A stretch of DNA of 17,568 nucleotides from Lentisphaerota bacterium (GTDB taxonomy: Bacteria > Verrucomicrobiota > Kiritimatiellia > UBA8416 > JAFGTH01). Below the pieces are notes generated by a model. It was not told where the DNA came from. It saw only the letters and a program-made list of their open reading frames with translations, and ran no database searches. Position numbers and translations under genes: made by a program. Positions 1-6,743 of this stretch are shown piece after piece (position 1 is the first letter of the stretch; each line of letters starts with the position of its first letter). Location: positions 1 to 17,568 of the forward strand of contig JAFGTH010000102.1 of the NCBI GenBank assembly GCA_016934225.1, read 5' to 3'.

Positions 1-315
1 ATAGCGCCTTTGTGTGGAGCTGCGGGCATTAGTTACGGTAAAGATGTTCGTAAAGGGCCATGGGTTACGGTCAATGTGGTTTTTGCGGACGGGCAGGATG
101 ATGTGCCTGCAGAAAGTATTCCATCCGTCGGTTGGTTCGTGTTGAATTTGAAAGGGGGATGGATTATTAGGTCCGATAGTTACGAGCACGAATTACATGT
201 TGGTGTCGAAAATTTGTTTGATCGAACTTACCGGGATTACATGTCAACGTACAGAGGCAACGTGTACAATGAGTTGGGTCGCTCATTGGTTCTGGGTTAC
301 AGTGTTGCGATCTAA
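1..315 (+). CDS. TonB-dependent receptor, C-terminal fragment
   Basis: The reading frame is open from the first base of the window, so only the last 104 residues are present and the start lies outside. The fragment shows alternating hydrophobic/polar strands and the motif VENLFDRTYRDYMS, which is typical of the last strands of TonB-dependent outer-membrane receptors (N-L-F-D-x-x-Y). It ends in LGRSLVLGYSVAI, a final beta strand with an aromatic close to the C-terminus, as expected for a barrel recognised by the BAM machinery. Such receptors import siderophores, cobalamin or glycans using TonB energy; the substrate cannot be read from this fragment. The stop codon lies inside the 3' end of the convergent symporter gene, so the two coding regions overlap tail to tail by 33 bp. 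The symporter may handle a related nutrient, but that is inference only. Confidence 0.85.
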   Translation: MAPLCGAAGISYGKDVRKGPWVTVNVVFADGQDDVPAESIPSVGWFVLNLKGGWIIRSDSYEHELHVGVENLFDRTYRDYMSTYRGNVYNELGRSLVLGYSVAI

Positions 316-1728
316 GGGGTGGTCCGGAAACACTAAACTACTAATGTGGCAGAACGCGGCAGTGCCGATAAGATTTACAACTGCGTAGTAGTGCAGCGCC
401 AGGTTGACAACCAGAGAGCTTGCCAGAATGCTCCAGATTGCGCCGAGTATTCCCCCAAGCAATATACCACGACTTGAAGCTCGGCGCCCGTAGATGCCGA
501 ATAGAATGATCGCCAGAAGTGGGCTGCCGAATCCATTGATAATTTTATTCATGATCTCAAATATACTTCCCAGTCGGCCGATGAAACACGCCGCGATTGA
601 TGACATAATGCCGATAATTAATGTGAAAACACGGTTGCTGAAAACGGAGGAATAACCCGGATTTGCAGAAAAGTCGGATGTTAAAGCCGTGCAGGCAGAA
701 TGAATGCCTGAATCAACGCTGGACATGGTGGACGCGAAGAGCGCGGCTATCAATAAACCCGTTACTCCGGCAGGCAGAGAAAGAATAAATCCGGCAATGC
801 GCGACATAGGCGGTGCCGTCGCGCCGCTTGGGTTGTGCGCATGAATGGCCAGTCCAAGAATTACCAGACCTACGAGTGCTGCCAGCGAAAACACAATGCT
901 CAAAACAAATCCTCGTGTCGCGTCCTTGAGCGAACGCGCCGTTAAGTACCTCTGCACAATCATTTGGTCCGCGCTGTATCGACTGAAAAATGCCGTGGAG
1001 CCGCCAATAAGACAGCTCCAAAATGTCATCCGGATACGTGGATCAAGAGAGAAGGACATTGGATCGAACGGATAAAACGGCATTATCAGGTCATCCTTAA
1101 CGGCCAAGGAGAAGACACCGAAAAAACCATCACCTCGTATTGAAACAACAATAATGCCCGAGAAAAGCGCCGCCATTATGATTGCGCCTTGCGCCACATC
1201 CGTCCAAATGACCGCACGCATTCCTCCCAACATTGTGTAGGCTATGGTAAGTGATCCGATCATCAGAATGATAACTCGAAAATCAATATTCAACATGGAG
1301 CTGAGCAATTTTGCCGTTGCGTAGAGAATAACGGACACCCAGGTCATTCGCCAGACAACGAAGAGGGCTGCGGCAAGACGGCGTACGCGTTGGTCAAACC
1401 GCTTCTCGAGAAACTCATAGGCGGTTACTGCCTCTGTATGGCGGTAGAAAGGAATCAGCACATGAGTCACGGGCCGGATAACCAACAAAAACGCCGGCAG
1501 GACCATCAAAACATACAAACCATTGGTCATGACTTCGCCGGAAAATGCCACGAAGTTGACTGCGCTGAAAACTGTAGCGGCAACCGAGATTCCGAGGGGG
1601 AACCACCCGATAGATTTATCGGCAAGCAGAAACTCTGTGCGGGATGCGCGTTTTCTTGCGGCGGCAAGTCCTATTCCTATGGTTACGATAAAATAAATTG
1701 AAATAGTTATAAGATCCCAGAATTGCAC
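283..1728 (-). CDS. Sodium:solute symporter (SSS family)
   Basis: A 481-residue inner-membrane protein with about 13 hydrophobic segments. Two SSS-family blocks are visible: GGMRAVIWTDVAQG at residues 168-181 and RYSADQMIVQRYLTA at residues 250-264, the latter in the region linked to sodium coupling in this family (the PutP, SGLT and NIS superfamily). The N-terminus (FWDLITISIYFIVTIGIGLAA) starts directly in the first membrane helix. The start is GTG at 1728, preceded on its strand by GGAAGG about 8 nt upstream, which supports this choice. Expected role: Na+-driven uptake of a small organic solute such as a sugar, sialic acid, amino acid or vitamin; the substrate cannot be told from sequence. 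Its 3' end overlaps the TonB-dependent receptor gene; it is divergent from the sugar phosphotransferase gene. Length and topology are normal for the family. Confidence 0.92.
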   Translation of the reverse strand: MQFWDLITISIYFIVTIGIGLAAARKRASRTEFLLADKSIGWFPLGISVAATVFSAVNFVAFSGEVMTNGLYVLMVLPAFLLVIRPVTHVLIPFYRHTEAVTAYEFLEKRFDQRVRRLAAALFVVWRMTWVSVILYATAKLLSSMLNIDFRVIILMIGSLTIAYTMLGGMRAVIWTDVAQGAIIMAALFSGIIVVSIRGDGFFGVFSLAVKDDLIMPFYPFDPMSFSLDPRIRMTFWSCLIGGSTAFFSRYSADQMIVQRYLTARSLKDATRGFVLSIVFSLAALVGLVILGLAIHAHNPSGATAPPMSRIAGFILSLPAGVTGLLIAALFASTMSSVDSGIHSACTALTSDFSANPGYSSVFSNRVFTLIIGIMSSIAACFIGRLGSIFEIMNKIINGFGSPLLAIILFGIYGRRASSRGILLGGILGAIWSILASSLVVNLALHYYAVVNLIGTAAFCHISSLVFPDHPLDRNTVTQNQ

Positions 1729-1804
1729 TGTATAAACCTTCCATTATATACCGGCGTATCCATAACTTAAGCAATTATGCCTGCCCTGTACATACCGATT
1801 CCGC

Positions 1805-1824
1805 GCGGGTGTTGTATGGCCCGC
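1805..1824. promoter_or_regulatory. GCGGG/CCCGC dyad in divergent intergenic region
   Basis: In the 155-bp spacer between the divergent symporter and sugar phosphotransferase genes, GCGGG (1805-1809) and CCCGC (1820-1824) form a perfect 5-bp inverted repeat with a 10-nt loop in an otherwise AT-leaning stretch. It could be an operator or a leader hairpin for either gene. I could not place convincing -35/-10 boxes for the flanking genes. The same CCCGC/GCGGG pairing, in the opposite order, closes the 5' hairpin of the dispersed repeat in this window; there is no further similarity. Confidence 0.25.
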
Positions 1825-1883
1825 ATTATGTCAAATAATGGTATTAGACTTGACCGTTACTAAACTGAAAATCAAGATATGTC

Positions 1884-3305
1884 ATGCGCAAGAAAGATAC
1901 TTTGGACGTGTTAAGCAGCGTGGCGGCTGTTGCTGCTGACGCCTTTGCCGTATTCAGCGGCTTTATGTTGGCGACTTGGCTACGCTTTGATAGCAAATGG
2001 ATACCGCTTAAATATGGTTATCCTCCTCAGCTTTATCTTCTATACGCAAAAGCCGCGATTGTTGGAACGGTGATATTCCTTTTTGTCTTCCGATATCTGC
2101 AGCTCTATGTTCGTCCTCAGCTTGGCCGTTTTGAAAGCAAGATTCCTCGCATCGTGCGGGCTGTTGGTTTGAGTCTTGTTATCTGTGTTGTTTTGGCGTT
2201 TGCGGCAAAGAATACCATTACGACGATATCGTCCGGTGTATTATTAATATCGTTTATAACAGTTAGTTTTTGTGCCGTGCTGGAAAGATATATTTTGTTC
2301 CGAATTGAGCTACACTATGCCAGACACAGCCCGACGGTTAATTATGTTCTTATTCTCGGAACGGACGAAGTGGCCTTGCGGCTGACACGCAGTCTTGCCA
2401 AAGAACCAAAATTGCGATCAGCCGTCGTCGGGTTTCTGCGCACCAATGAATCTGATCCACATCCGGAAATTCCGGCGGATCTTATAAAAGGCACAATAGC
2501 TGATTTTGACAGGTTTATTCATGATAAAGATAAACGGATTGATCAAATTATTTTGACCAATTCGAGCCTTGATCATAAGCAAATTGTTGATCTTATTGTG
2601 AAGTGCGAAAAGAATATGATTAGATTTAATATGGTTCCGGATGTGTTTCGAATATTGACAGGCACAATGGATGTTCAATCAATAGATGATATCCCGCTGC
2701 TCGGTATTCGTCGTCGGCCTTTGGATTTCTTCTGGAATCGTGTTTTGAAGCGTACGGAAGATATTTTGGGTTCGATTATAGGATTGTCCATTAGCGCTCC
2801 AGTAATTGCCATAGCCGCTGTTTTGATTAAACGTTCGTCGCCCGGACCGGTGTTTTATTGTCAATCTCGGTGCGGAGAAGAAGGAACGGTTTTTACTTTA
2901 TATAAGCTTCGCACTATGCCTGTGGATGCGGAAAATGCTACCGGCCCTGTCTTTACCAGTGAAAATGATTCGCGGCGGACTAAAATAGGGGCATTTTTGC
3001 GAAGCCATAATTTAGATGAATTGCCACAGTTCTGGAACGTTCTGAAAGGAGATATGAGCCTCGTTGGGCCTCGTCCTGAGCGTCCGCATTTCGTCGAACA
3101 ATTTAAAGAAAATTTCGGCAGTTATATGTCAAGGCATGTGTCTAAACCGGGGTTAACCGGATGGGCACAAATCAATGGATTGAGGGGAAATACAAGTATT
3201 GAAGAACGAATTAAATACGATCTTTATTATCTTGAGAATTGGTCGCTCGCTTTTGATTTCAAAATTATTGCAAGAACCATGTTAGCTAAAGAAAATGCTT
3301 ACTAG
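1884..3305 (+). CDS. Exopolysaccharide polyprenyl glycosylphosphotransferase (WcaJ/WbaP-type)
   Basis: This 473-residue membrane enzyme transfers a sugar-1-phosphate from a UDP-sugar to undecaprenyl phosphate, the first step of exopolysaccharide, capsule or O-antigen unit assembly. The N-terminal part (about residues 10-145) has four hydrophobic segments. Residues 150-275 form a CoA-binding-like Rossmann domain starting with VNYVLILGTDEVALRL. The catalytic sugar-transferase domain (about 285-473) contains the reentrant hydrophobic helix at 293-315, KLRTM (341-345), LDELPQ (377-382) with the Asp-Glu pair expected to act in catalysis and Mg binding, GPRPE (395-399) and KPGLTGWAQING (421-432). 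Length matches the WcaJ family. No clear Shine-Dalgarno precedes the ATG at 1884. It stands alone here: no other glycosyltransferases or export genes flank it. The sulfotransferase-like gene far to the right could act on glycans, but no link is shown. Confidence 0.95.
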   Translation: MRKKDTLDVLSSVAAVAADAFAVFSGFMLATWLRFDSKWIPLKYGYPPQLYLLYAKAAIVGTVIFLFVFRYLQLYVRPQLGRFESKIPRIVRAVGLSLVICVVLAFAAKNTITTISSGVLLISFITVSFCAVLERYILFRIELHYARHSPTVNYVLILGTDEVALRLTRSLAKEPKLRSAVVGFLRTNESDPHPEIPADLIKGTIADFDRFIHDKDKRIDQIILTNSSLDHKQIVDLIVKCEKNMIRFNMVPDVFRILTGTMDVQSIDDIPLLGIRRRPLDFFWNRVLKRTEDILGSIIGLSISAPVIAIAAVLIKRSSPGPVFYCQSRCGEEGTVFTLYKLRTMPVDAENATGPVFTSENDSRRTKIGAFLRSHNLDELPQFWNVLKGDMSLVGPRPERPHFVEQFKENFGSYMSRHVSKPGLTGWAQINGLRGNTSIEERIKYDLYYLENWSLAFDFKIIARTMLAKENAY

Positions 3306-3323
3306 AGCATATTTTGAGCAAGA

Positions 3324-3397
3324 TGGTTGCCGGACTAGGATTTGAACCTAGACAAACAGATCCAGAGTCTGTTGTGCTACCATTACACCATCCGGCA
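3324..3397 (-). tRNA. tRNA-Gln (anticodon CTG)
   Basis: The minus strand folds into a complete cloverleaf. Acceptor stem is TGCCGGA with TCCGGCA (U1-A72, typical for bacterial tRNA-Gln). The D arm has a GTG/CAC stem and a GG in the loop. Anticodon stem is ACAGA/TCTGT with loop CTCTGGA, so the anticodon is CTG (plus-strand positions 3363-3365) reading CAG. A 4-nt variable region is followed by T arm CTAGG-TTCAAAT-CCTAG. Discriminator A is at 3327, and CCA is genomically encoded at 3324-3326. Because CTG reads only CAG, a second tRNA-Gln(TTG) should exist elsewhere. It lies downstream of dnaN on the same strand, 152 bp away. Confidence 0.96.
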
Positions 3398-3423
3398 AAT
3401 ACGGGAAAACAGCCGTAAAGAAT

Positions 3424-3514
3424 GTAAGGGATGGTTCGAAGTTACAAGTTCAAAGTGAAAAGTAATTGGGGTTCAAAAGTTTGCGGTCAATATTTTGACA
3501 CTTCCCATCCTTAC
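3424..3514. repeat. Small intergenic element with degenerate 7-bp tandem repeats and inverted ends
   Basis: Between tRNA-Gln and dnaN, four in-phase heptads lie head to tail at 3436-3463: TCGAAGT, TACAAGT, TCAAAGT, GAAAAGT (consensus NNNAAGT; on the other strand ACTTNNN). A further TCAAAAGT follows at 3473-3480 after a 9-bp break. The block is flanked by an imperfect inverted repeat: GTAAGGGATGG at 3424-3434 and CCATCCTTAC at 3505-3514, which pair over 10 bp with one bulged G. There is no open reading frame. It may be a small non-autonomous repeat element or slipped simple sequence. It occupies most of the 152-bp spacer and so must overlap any promoter of the tRNA gene. Confidence 0.45.
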
Positions 3515-3549
3515 TTACAACTCACACAAATTGGAAGATTATAACCGGA

Positions 3550-4644
3550 TCAATTGATTCGCATGGGCATCAAGACATATACAAAAGGCATGTCACATTT
3601 AATTACGCCCGGACTTAAATCATCAGTTAGTTCAATAAATATCTCATCGTTATTCAGGTTTTTCAGCGGATCCATCATATACTCAGGATTAAACGCAACT
3701 GATATTTCTTTGCCGGTATATTTTATCGGTATTGTTTCCCGTGCTTCTCCAACCTCCGGAGTATTTGAAGAAACGCTCAATTTGTTTTTCCCGAATGTGA
3801 GTTTTACAGCATTTGATTTATTGGTTGTGACAAGCGAAACGCGTTTTAACGCCGTAAGTAAGCTTTCTCGCTCGACTACCACTCTTTCTTCGCATTGCGC
3901 CGGTATTACCTGTTTATAGTTCGGGTACGTTCCGTCAATGAGTTTTGAGGCAATCAATATTTTATCGAATTCAAATAGAATTTGTTTTTCCTTGGAAATA
4001 ATTTTGAGGTCCCCTTGATCAGCTAGTGTATGAAGCAACTCATTTACTGTTTTTGACGGAAGGATCATTTCAACAGCGGCTTCCTCAGGAAATTCCACTT
4101 CATATTCCACAAGAGCCAAACGTCGTCCGTCTGTTGCTACAACGGTTAATTTCCCGGATTTAAACCCCAAAAATACTCCGTTTAATACATATCTTGTTTC
4201 ATCGGAGGACGCAGCGTAAGATGCTTTTTTAAGCATTTCCTTAAATACGCCTTGATCTATGCGATAAACATATTTCCCTTCCGGTTTTGATACAGGGGGA
4301 AATTCCTCCTCGGATAACCCTATAATTTTAAAGAATGACGAACCACACTTAACAATAGCTACATCTTTGTCATCTATTTCTATTTCTATTTCAGCTTCCG
4401 GAAGTTCTCTAATAATACTAGACAACCGCCGTACAGGCATTGTACTGGCCCCAGCTTTAGTAATATTTGCCTCGACAGAACATCGGACGCTTACATCCAA
4501 ATCAGTAGTTGAAAGCGTAAGCGTGTTTTTCTCTCCTACAAGGAGAACATTCGCAAGAATGGGAAGAGTACTACGAATACCAACGACATTTTGAACTGTC
4601 TGTAGTCCTTCAAGAAGAGATGATTTAGCTATTGTAAATTTCAT
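3550..4644 (-). CDS. dnaN: DNA polymerase III beta sliding clamp
   Basis: A 364-residue protein starting MKFTIAKSSLLEGLQTVQNVV, which forms the ring clamp holding replicative polymerase on DNA. Three clamp domains of about 120 residues each can be followed. Typical blocks are ILANVLL, LSTTDLDVSV, the glycine-poor linker near LSEEEFPPV, VLNGVFLGF, VATDGRRLALVE, DGTYPNYKQVIP, and the C-terminal VYVLMPMRIN, which matches the usual ending (Y-x-x-M-P-M-R). I chose the ATG at 4644 over an in-frame ATG 15 bases upstream because a strong Shine-Dalgarno AGGAGG lies 4 nt before 4644 and inside the longer reading frame; the length (364) then matches the usual 365-375. It lies downstream of dnaA on the same strand, as in most bacteria, but recF and gyrB do not follow. 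Confidence 0.97.
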   Translation of the reverse strand: MKFTIAKSSLLEGLQTVQNVVGIRSTLPILANVLLVGEKNTLTLSTTDLDVSVRCSVEANITKAGASTMPVRRLSSIIRELPEAEIEIEIDDKDVAIVKCGSSFFKIIGLSEEEFPPVSKPEGKYVYRIDQGVFKEMLKKASYAASSDETRYVLNGVFLGFKSGKLTVVATDGRRLALVEYEVEFPEEAAVEMILPSKTVNELLHTLADQGDLKIISKEKQILFEFDKILIASKLIDGTYPNYKQVIPAQCEERVVVERESLLTALKRVSLVTTNKSNAVKLTFGKNKLSVSSNTPEVGEARETIPIKYTGKEISVAFNPEYMMDPLKNLNNDEIFIELTDDLSPGVIKCDMPFVYVLMPMRIN

Positions 4645-4968
4645 CAGGCCTCCTGTCATCTACTCTATGTTTGTTTACATGTTATATTTATAATCTGATT
4701 AGAATATATATAAGTATCAGTATTATGGACTGTAAATCGAGTTAAAAATATGATTTATGCGCTACACGATGGATAATCCACTTATATTTAGCTGTGAACG
4801 ACTTTATCATAAATTGATTACACAAACAGAGATATCAACAATTTAGAAGACATGAACAAATAATTACCGGATATAAACAGAAATATTAAACAAGAAATAT
4901 AAAATTCAGAAGACGAAAACAAACAAAATAGCGGCAAAAACAGAAATCTCCAGACTTTAGAACAAGCC
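4645..4968. other. AT-rich dnaA-dnaN spacer, possible second origin segment
   Basis: 324 bp with no credible gene. It contains ATATCAACA at 4832-4840, matching the box type seen upstream of dnaA, TTATCATAA at 4804-4812, a TAATC-T-GATTA dyad at 4691-4701 and a near-palindrome TGGATAATCCA at 4770-4780. From 4841 to 4960 the plus strand is strongly A-biased: by my count 65 A, 22 T, 16 G and 17 C in 120 bases. A long AT-rich, strand-asymmetric stretch next to dnaA is what a DNA unwinding element looks like in bipartite origins such as that of Bacillus subtilis. The dnaN promoter probably lies in the 4680-4760 part, but I cannot fix its boxes. No hairpin-plus-U terminator follows dnaA. Confidence 0.4.
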
Positions 4969-6327
4969 TTAAGAGACAACACGACCAAGCTTCTGAGTAA
5001 TTTGAGATATACTGTTACGAAGCTCGGGATCCATATTACGCTTACTGTCAATAGTTTTATAAGCGTGCAACACCGTAGCGTGAGTTTTACCAAAGGAATT
5101 AGCGATATCAGGAAGAGAAGATTTTGTCATTCTACGGCAGAGATACATTGCAACTTGTCTGGGAAATGCCACGGATCGCGGGCGCCGCTTACTTGTCATA
5201 TCAGTAAGGCGAATGTCATAATACTCCGCAACCGCGCGTTGAATAGAATCAAAACTAATTTCTTCTTTCTTTTCTTTTTCCAACGTGTCACGAAGCAAAT
5301 ATTGCAAGGATTCAAGAGTAAGTTCTTTTCCTGTTAGAGACGCGTAAGATACGGCGCGAACTAATGCGCCTTCCAAACGGCGAATATTCGATTGAATATT
5401 CTCCGCGATAAAAAATATCAACGGCTCAGACAATGTAACTTCTGCCTGCGCTTGTTTATTACGCAAAATAGCAACTCTTGTTTCCAAGTCCGGAGATTCA
5501 AGCTCCGTAACAAGTCCCCATTCAAAACGGGAAACAAGACGTTGCTCTAAACCGGTTATTTCGCTAGCAGGCCGATCGCTAGTCATAACAATTTGTTTGT
5601 GCGAGTCAAACAGCGCATTAAAGGTGTGAAAAAATTCCTCTTGAATTCGTTCTTTACCGGCAAGAAAATGAATATCATCAATCAATAAGATATCCGTATT
5701 GCGATATTTTTTTCTGAATTGAACCAAACTTCGGTCGCGAAGCGCGTCTATATACTCATTGAGCAAAGTTTCCGAGGAGAGGTAACATACACTTGCGCGC
5801 GACGTTGAAAGAACGTGATGCCCTATTGCCTGCATCAAATGAGTTTTGCCTAGACCAACATCTCCATATATAAAAAGCGGGTTATAAGCCCGTGCAGGCG
5901 CTTGAGCGACAGCAAGAGATGCGGCATGAGCGAAGGTATTGGAAGGACCAACTACAAATGTGTCGAACAGGAACTTCGGATTAAGCGTAGTCTCTTCACG
6001 CGAGCGTTTCCCGAATCGTTCCCGCAGTGATTTTTTCTTTGGCGCAGCCTGCGGCTCAAGAGGCTGCACACTGCGCGGCTCGATAACGAAAGTAATGTTG
6101 AGGTCCGATTCATGAGCCGTCTGAATGGCATTCTTGATCAATGGAAGATAATTATCCTCTAACCATGTTTGATAGAAATCATTGTCAACAGCAAGTGTCA
6201 ACGTATCGGATAAAAGGCTGCGAGGTTCGATAACGGCGATCCATCGTGTGTACACATCAGGATGAAGAATTTCTTTGAGATGTTTACACGCCTTGGTCCA
6301 AACATCAACAGCAGTTTGATCGCTCAC
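4969..6327 (-). CDS. dnaA: Chromosomal replication initiator DnaA
   Basis: This 452-residue AAA+ protein binds origin boxes and opens the DNA. Domain I is about residues 1-85, followed by a short charged linker. AAA+ domain III has Walker A GDVGLGKT (155-162), Walker B DILLIDD (212-218), sensor 1 IVMTSDRP (246-253), the arginine-finger segment LVSRFEWGL (264-272) and the sensor 2 segment NIRRLEGAL (314-322). Domain IV (about 360-452) has KRRPRS (380-385) and the helix-turn-helix recognition segment. That segment reads SFGKTHATVLHA (411-422) instead of the common FGGRDHTTVLHA: it is one residue shorter, and the Asp and first Thr that contact bases are Thr415 and Ala417, while His416 is kept. 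Start is GTG at 6327 with a weak GGGG about 6 nt upstream. It is followed by dnaN and divergent from the peptidase gene. Confidence 0.97.
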   Translation of the reverse strand: MSDQTAVDVWTKACKHLKEILHPDVYTRWIAVIEPRSLLSDTLTLAVDNDFYQTWLEDNYLPLIKNAIQTAHESDLNITFVIEPRSVQPLEPQAAPKKKSLRERFGKRSREETTLNPKFLFDTFVVGPSNTFAHAASLAVAQAPARAYNPLFIYGDVGLGKTHLMQAIGHHVLSTSRASVCYLSSETLLNEYIDALRDRSLVQFRKKYRNTDILLIDDIHFLAGKERIQEEFFHTFNALFDSHKQIVMTSDRPASEITGLEQRLVSRFEWGLVTELESPDLETRVAILRNKQAQAEVTLSEPLIFFIAENIQSNIRRLEGALVRAVSYASLTGKELTLESLQYLLRDTLEKEKKEEISFDSIQRAVAEYYDIRLTDMTSKRRPRSVAFPRQVAMYLCRRMTKSSLPDIANSFGKTHATVLHAYKTIDSKRNMDPELRNSISQITQKLGRVVS

Positions 6328-6395
6328 TTTCTACCCCACAAAAAAGCGGCATCGACATAACAGCCGACACCGAATATGAAAAGCAAAACACTTTT

Positions 6396-6569
6396 CTATT
6401 CACACAGGTGTTAGTACAGAATATCTACGGCCTTATGACAAGAAAAAAACCAATAAACATATCTACAGTTTATCAACATTCTATCAACCGATTGGCACGG
6501 CGGGTATTTCATGCTTTTTACAACGTCCATGTTACGAAGCTCTTATAACAACAATAATTATTTTCCACA
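6396..6569 (+). other. Candidate oriC: phased DnaA-box-like cluster
   Basis: Within the 416-bp gene-free region upstream of dnaA (6328-6743), several 9-mers resemble DnaA boxes (TTATNCACA), all on the plus strand: CTATTCACA (6396-6404), TTATGACAA (6433-6441), ATATCTACA (6459-6467), TTATCAACA (6470-6478), CTATCAACC (6481-6489), TTATAACAA (6543-6551) and TTTTCCACA (6561-6569). Three of them (6459, 6470, 6481) start exactly 11 bp apart, one helical turn, which suits cooperative DnaA assembly. The region is AT-rich with A and T runs. The rest of the spacer holds a weak TTATCCGGT at 6687-6695 and presumably the promoters of dnaA and of the peptidase gene, which I could not locate with confidence. 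Confidence 0.55.
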
Positions 6570-6743
6570 GCAAAAGACTTCCCTGCATGATCTTCTGGAA
6601 TAATCTTGATTGGGTTTATAACGAATTATTTGTGTATTTCTCAAAAACGACATCCTTGTGAAGGGGAAGCTATTATGCAATAGTTTTTATCCGGTTAAAA
6701 TCAACAAAGGCCGGAACATACGACGGATCAAAGAGATTGAGAC

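Noticed and set aside
3306..3323. Possible terminator after tRNA-Gln and the sugar phosphotransferase gene
   Set aside because: No hairpin with a following T run can be drawn in this short stretch.
4770..4780. TGGATAATCCA as a DnaA box pair
   Set aside because: Neither arm matches TTATNCACA well; it is a near-palindrome and is reported only as a spacer feature.
4818..5093. Reverse-strand 91-codon frame overlapping the end of dnaA
   Set aside because: It overlaps dnaA out of frame in an A/T-skewed region; the hydrophobic composition comes from T-rich codons and no family is recognisable.
6669..6687. CTATT/AATAG dyad followed by a T run upstream of the peptidase gene
   Set aside because: The stem is five A/T-rich pairs, too weak for a terminator, and there is no upstream gene on that strand to terminate.
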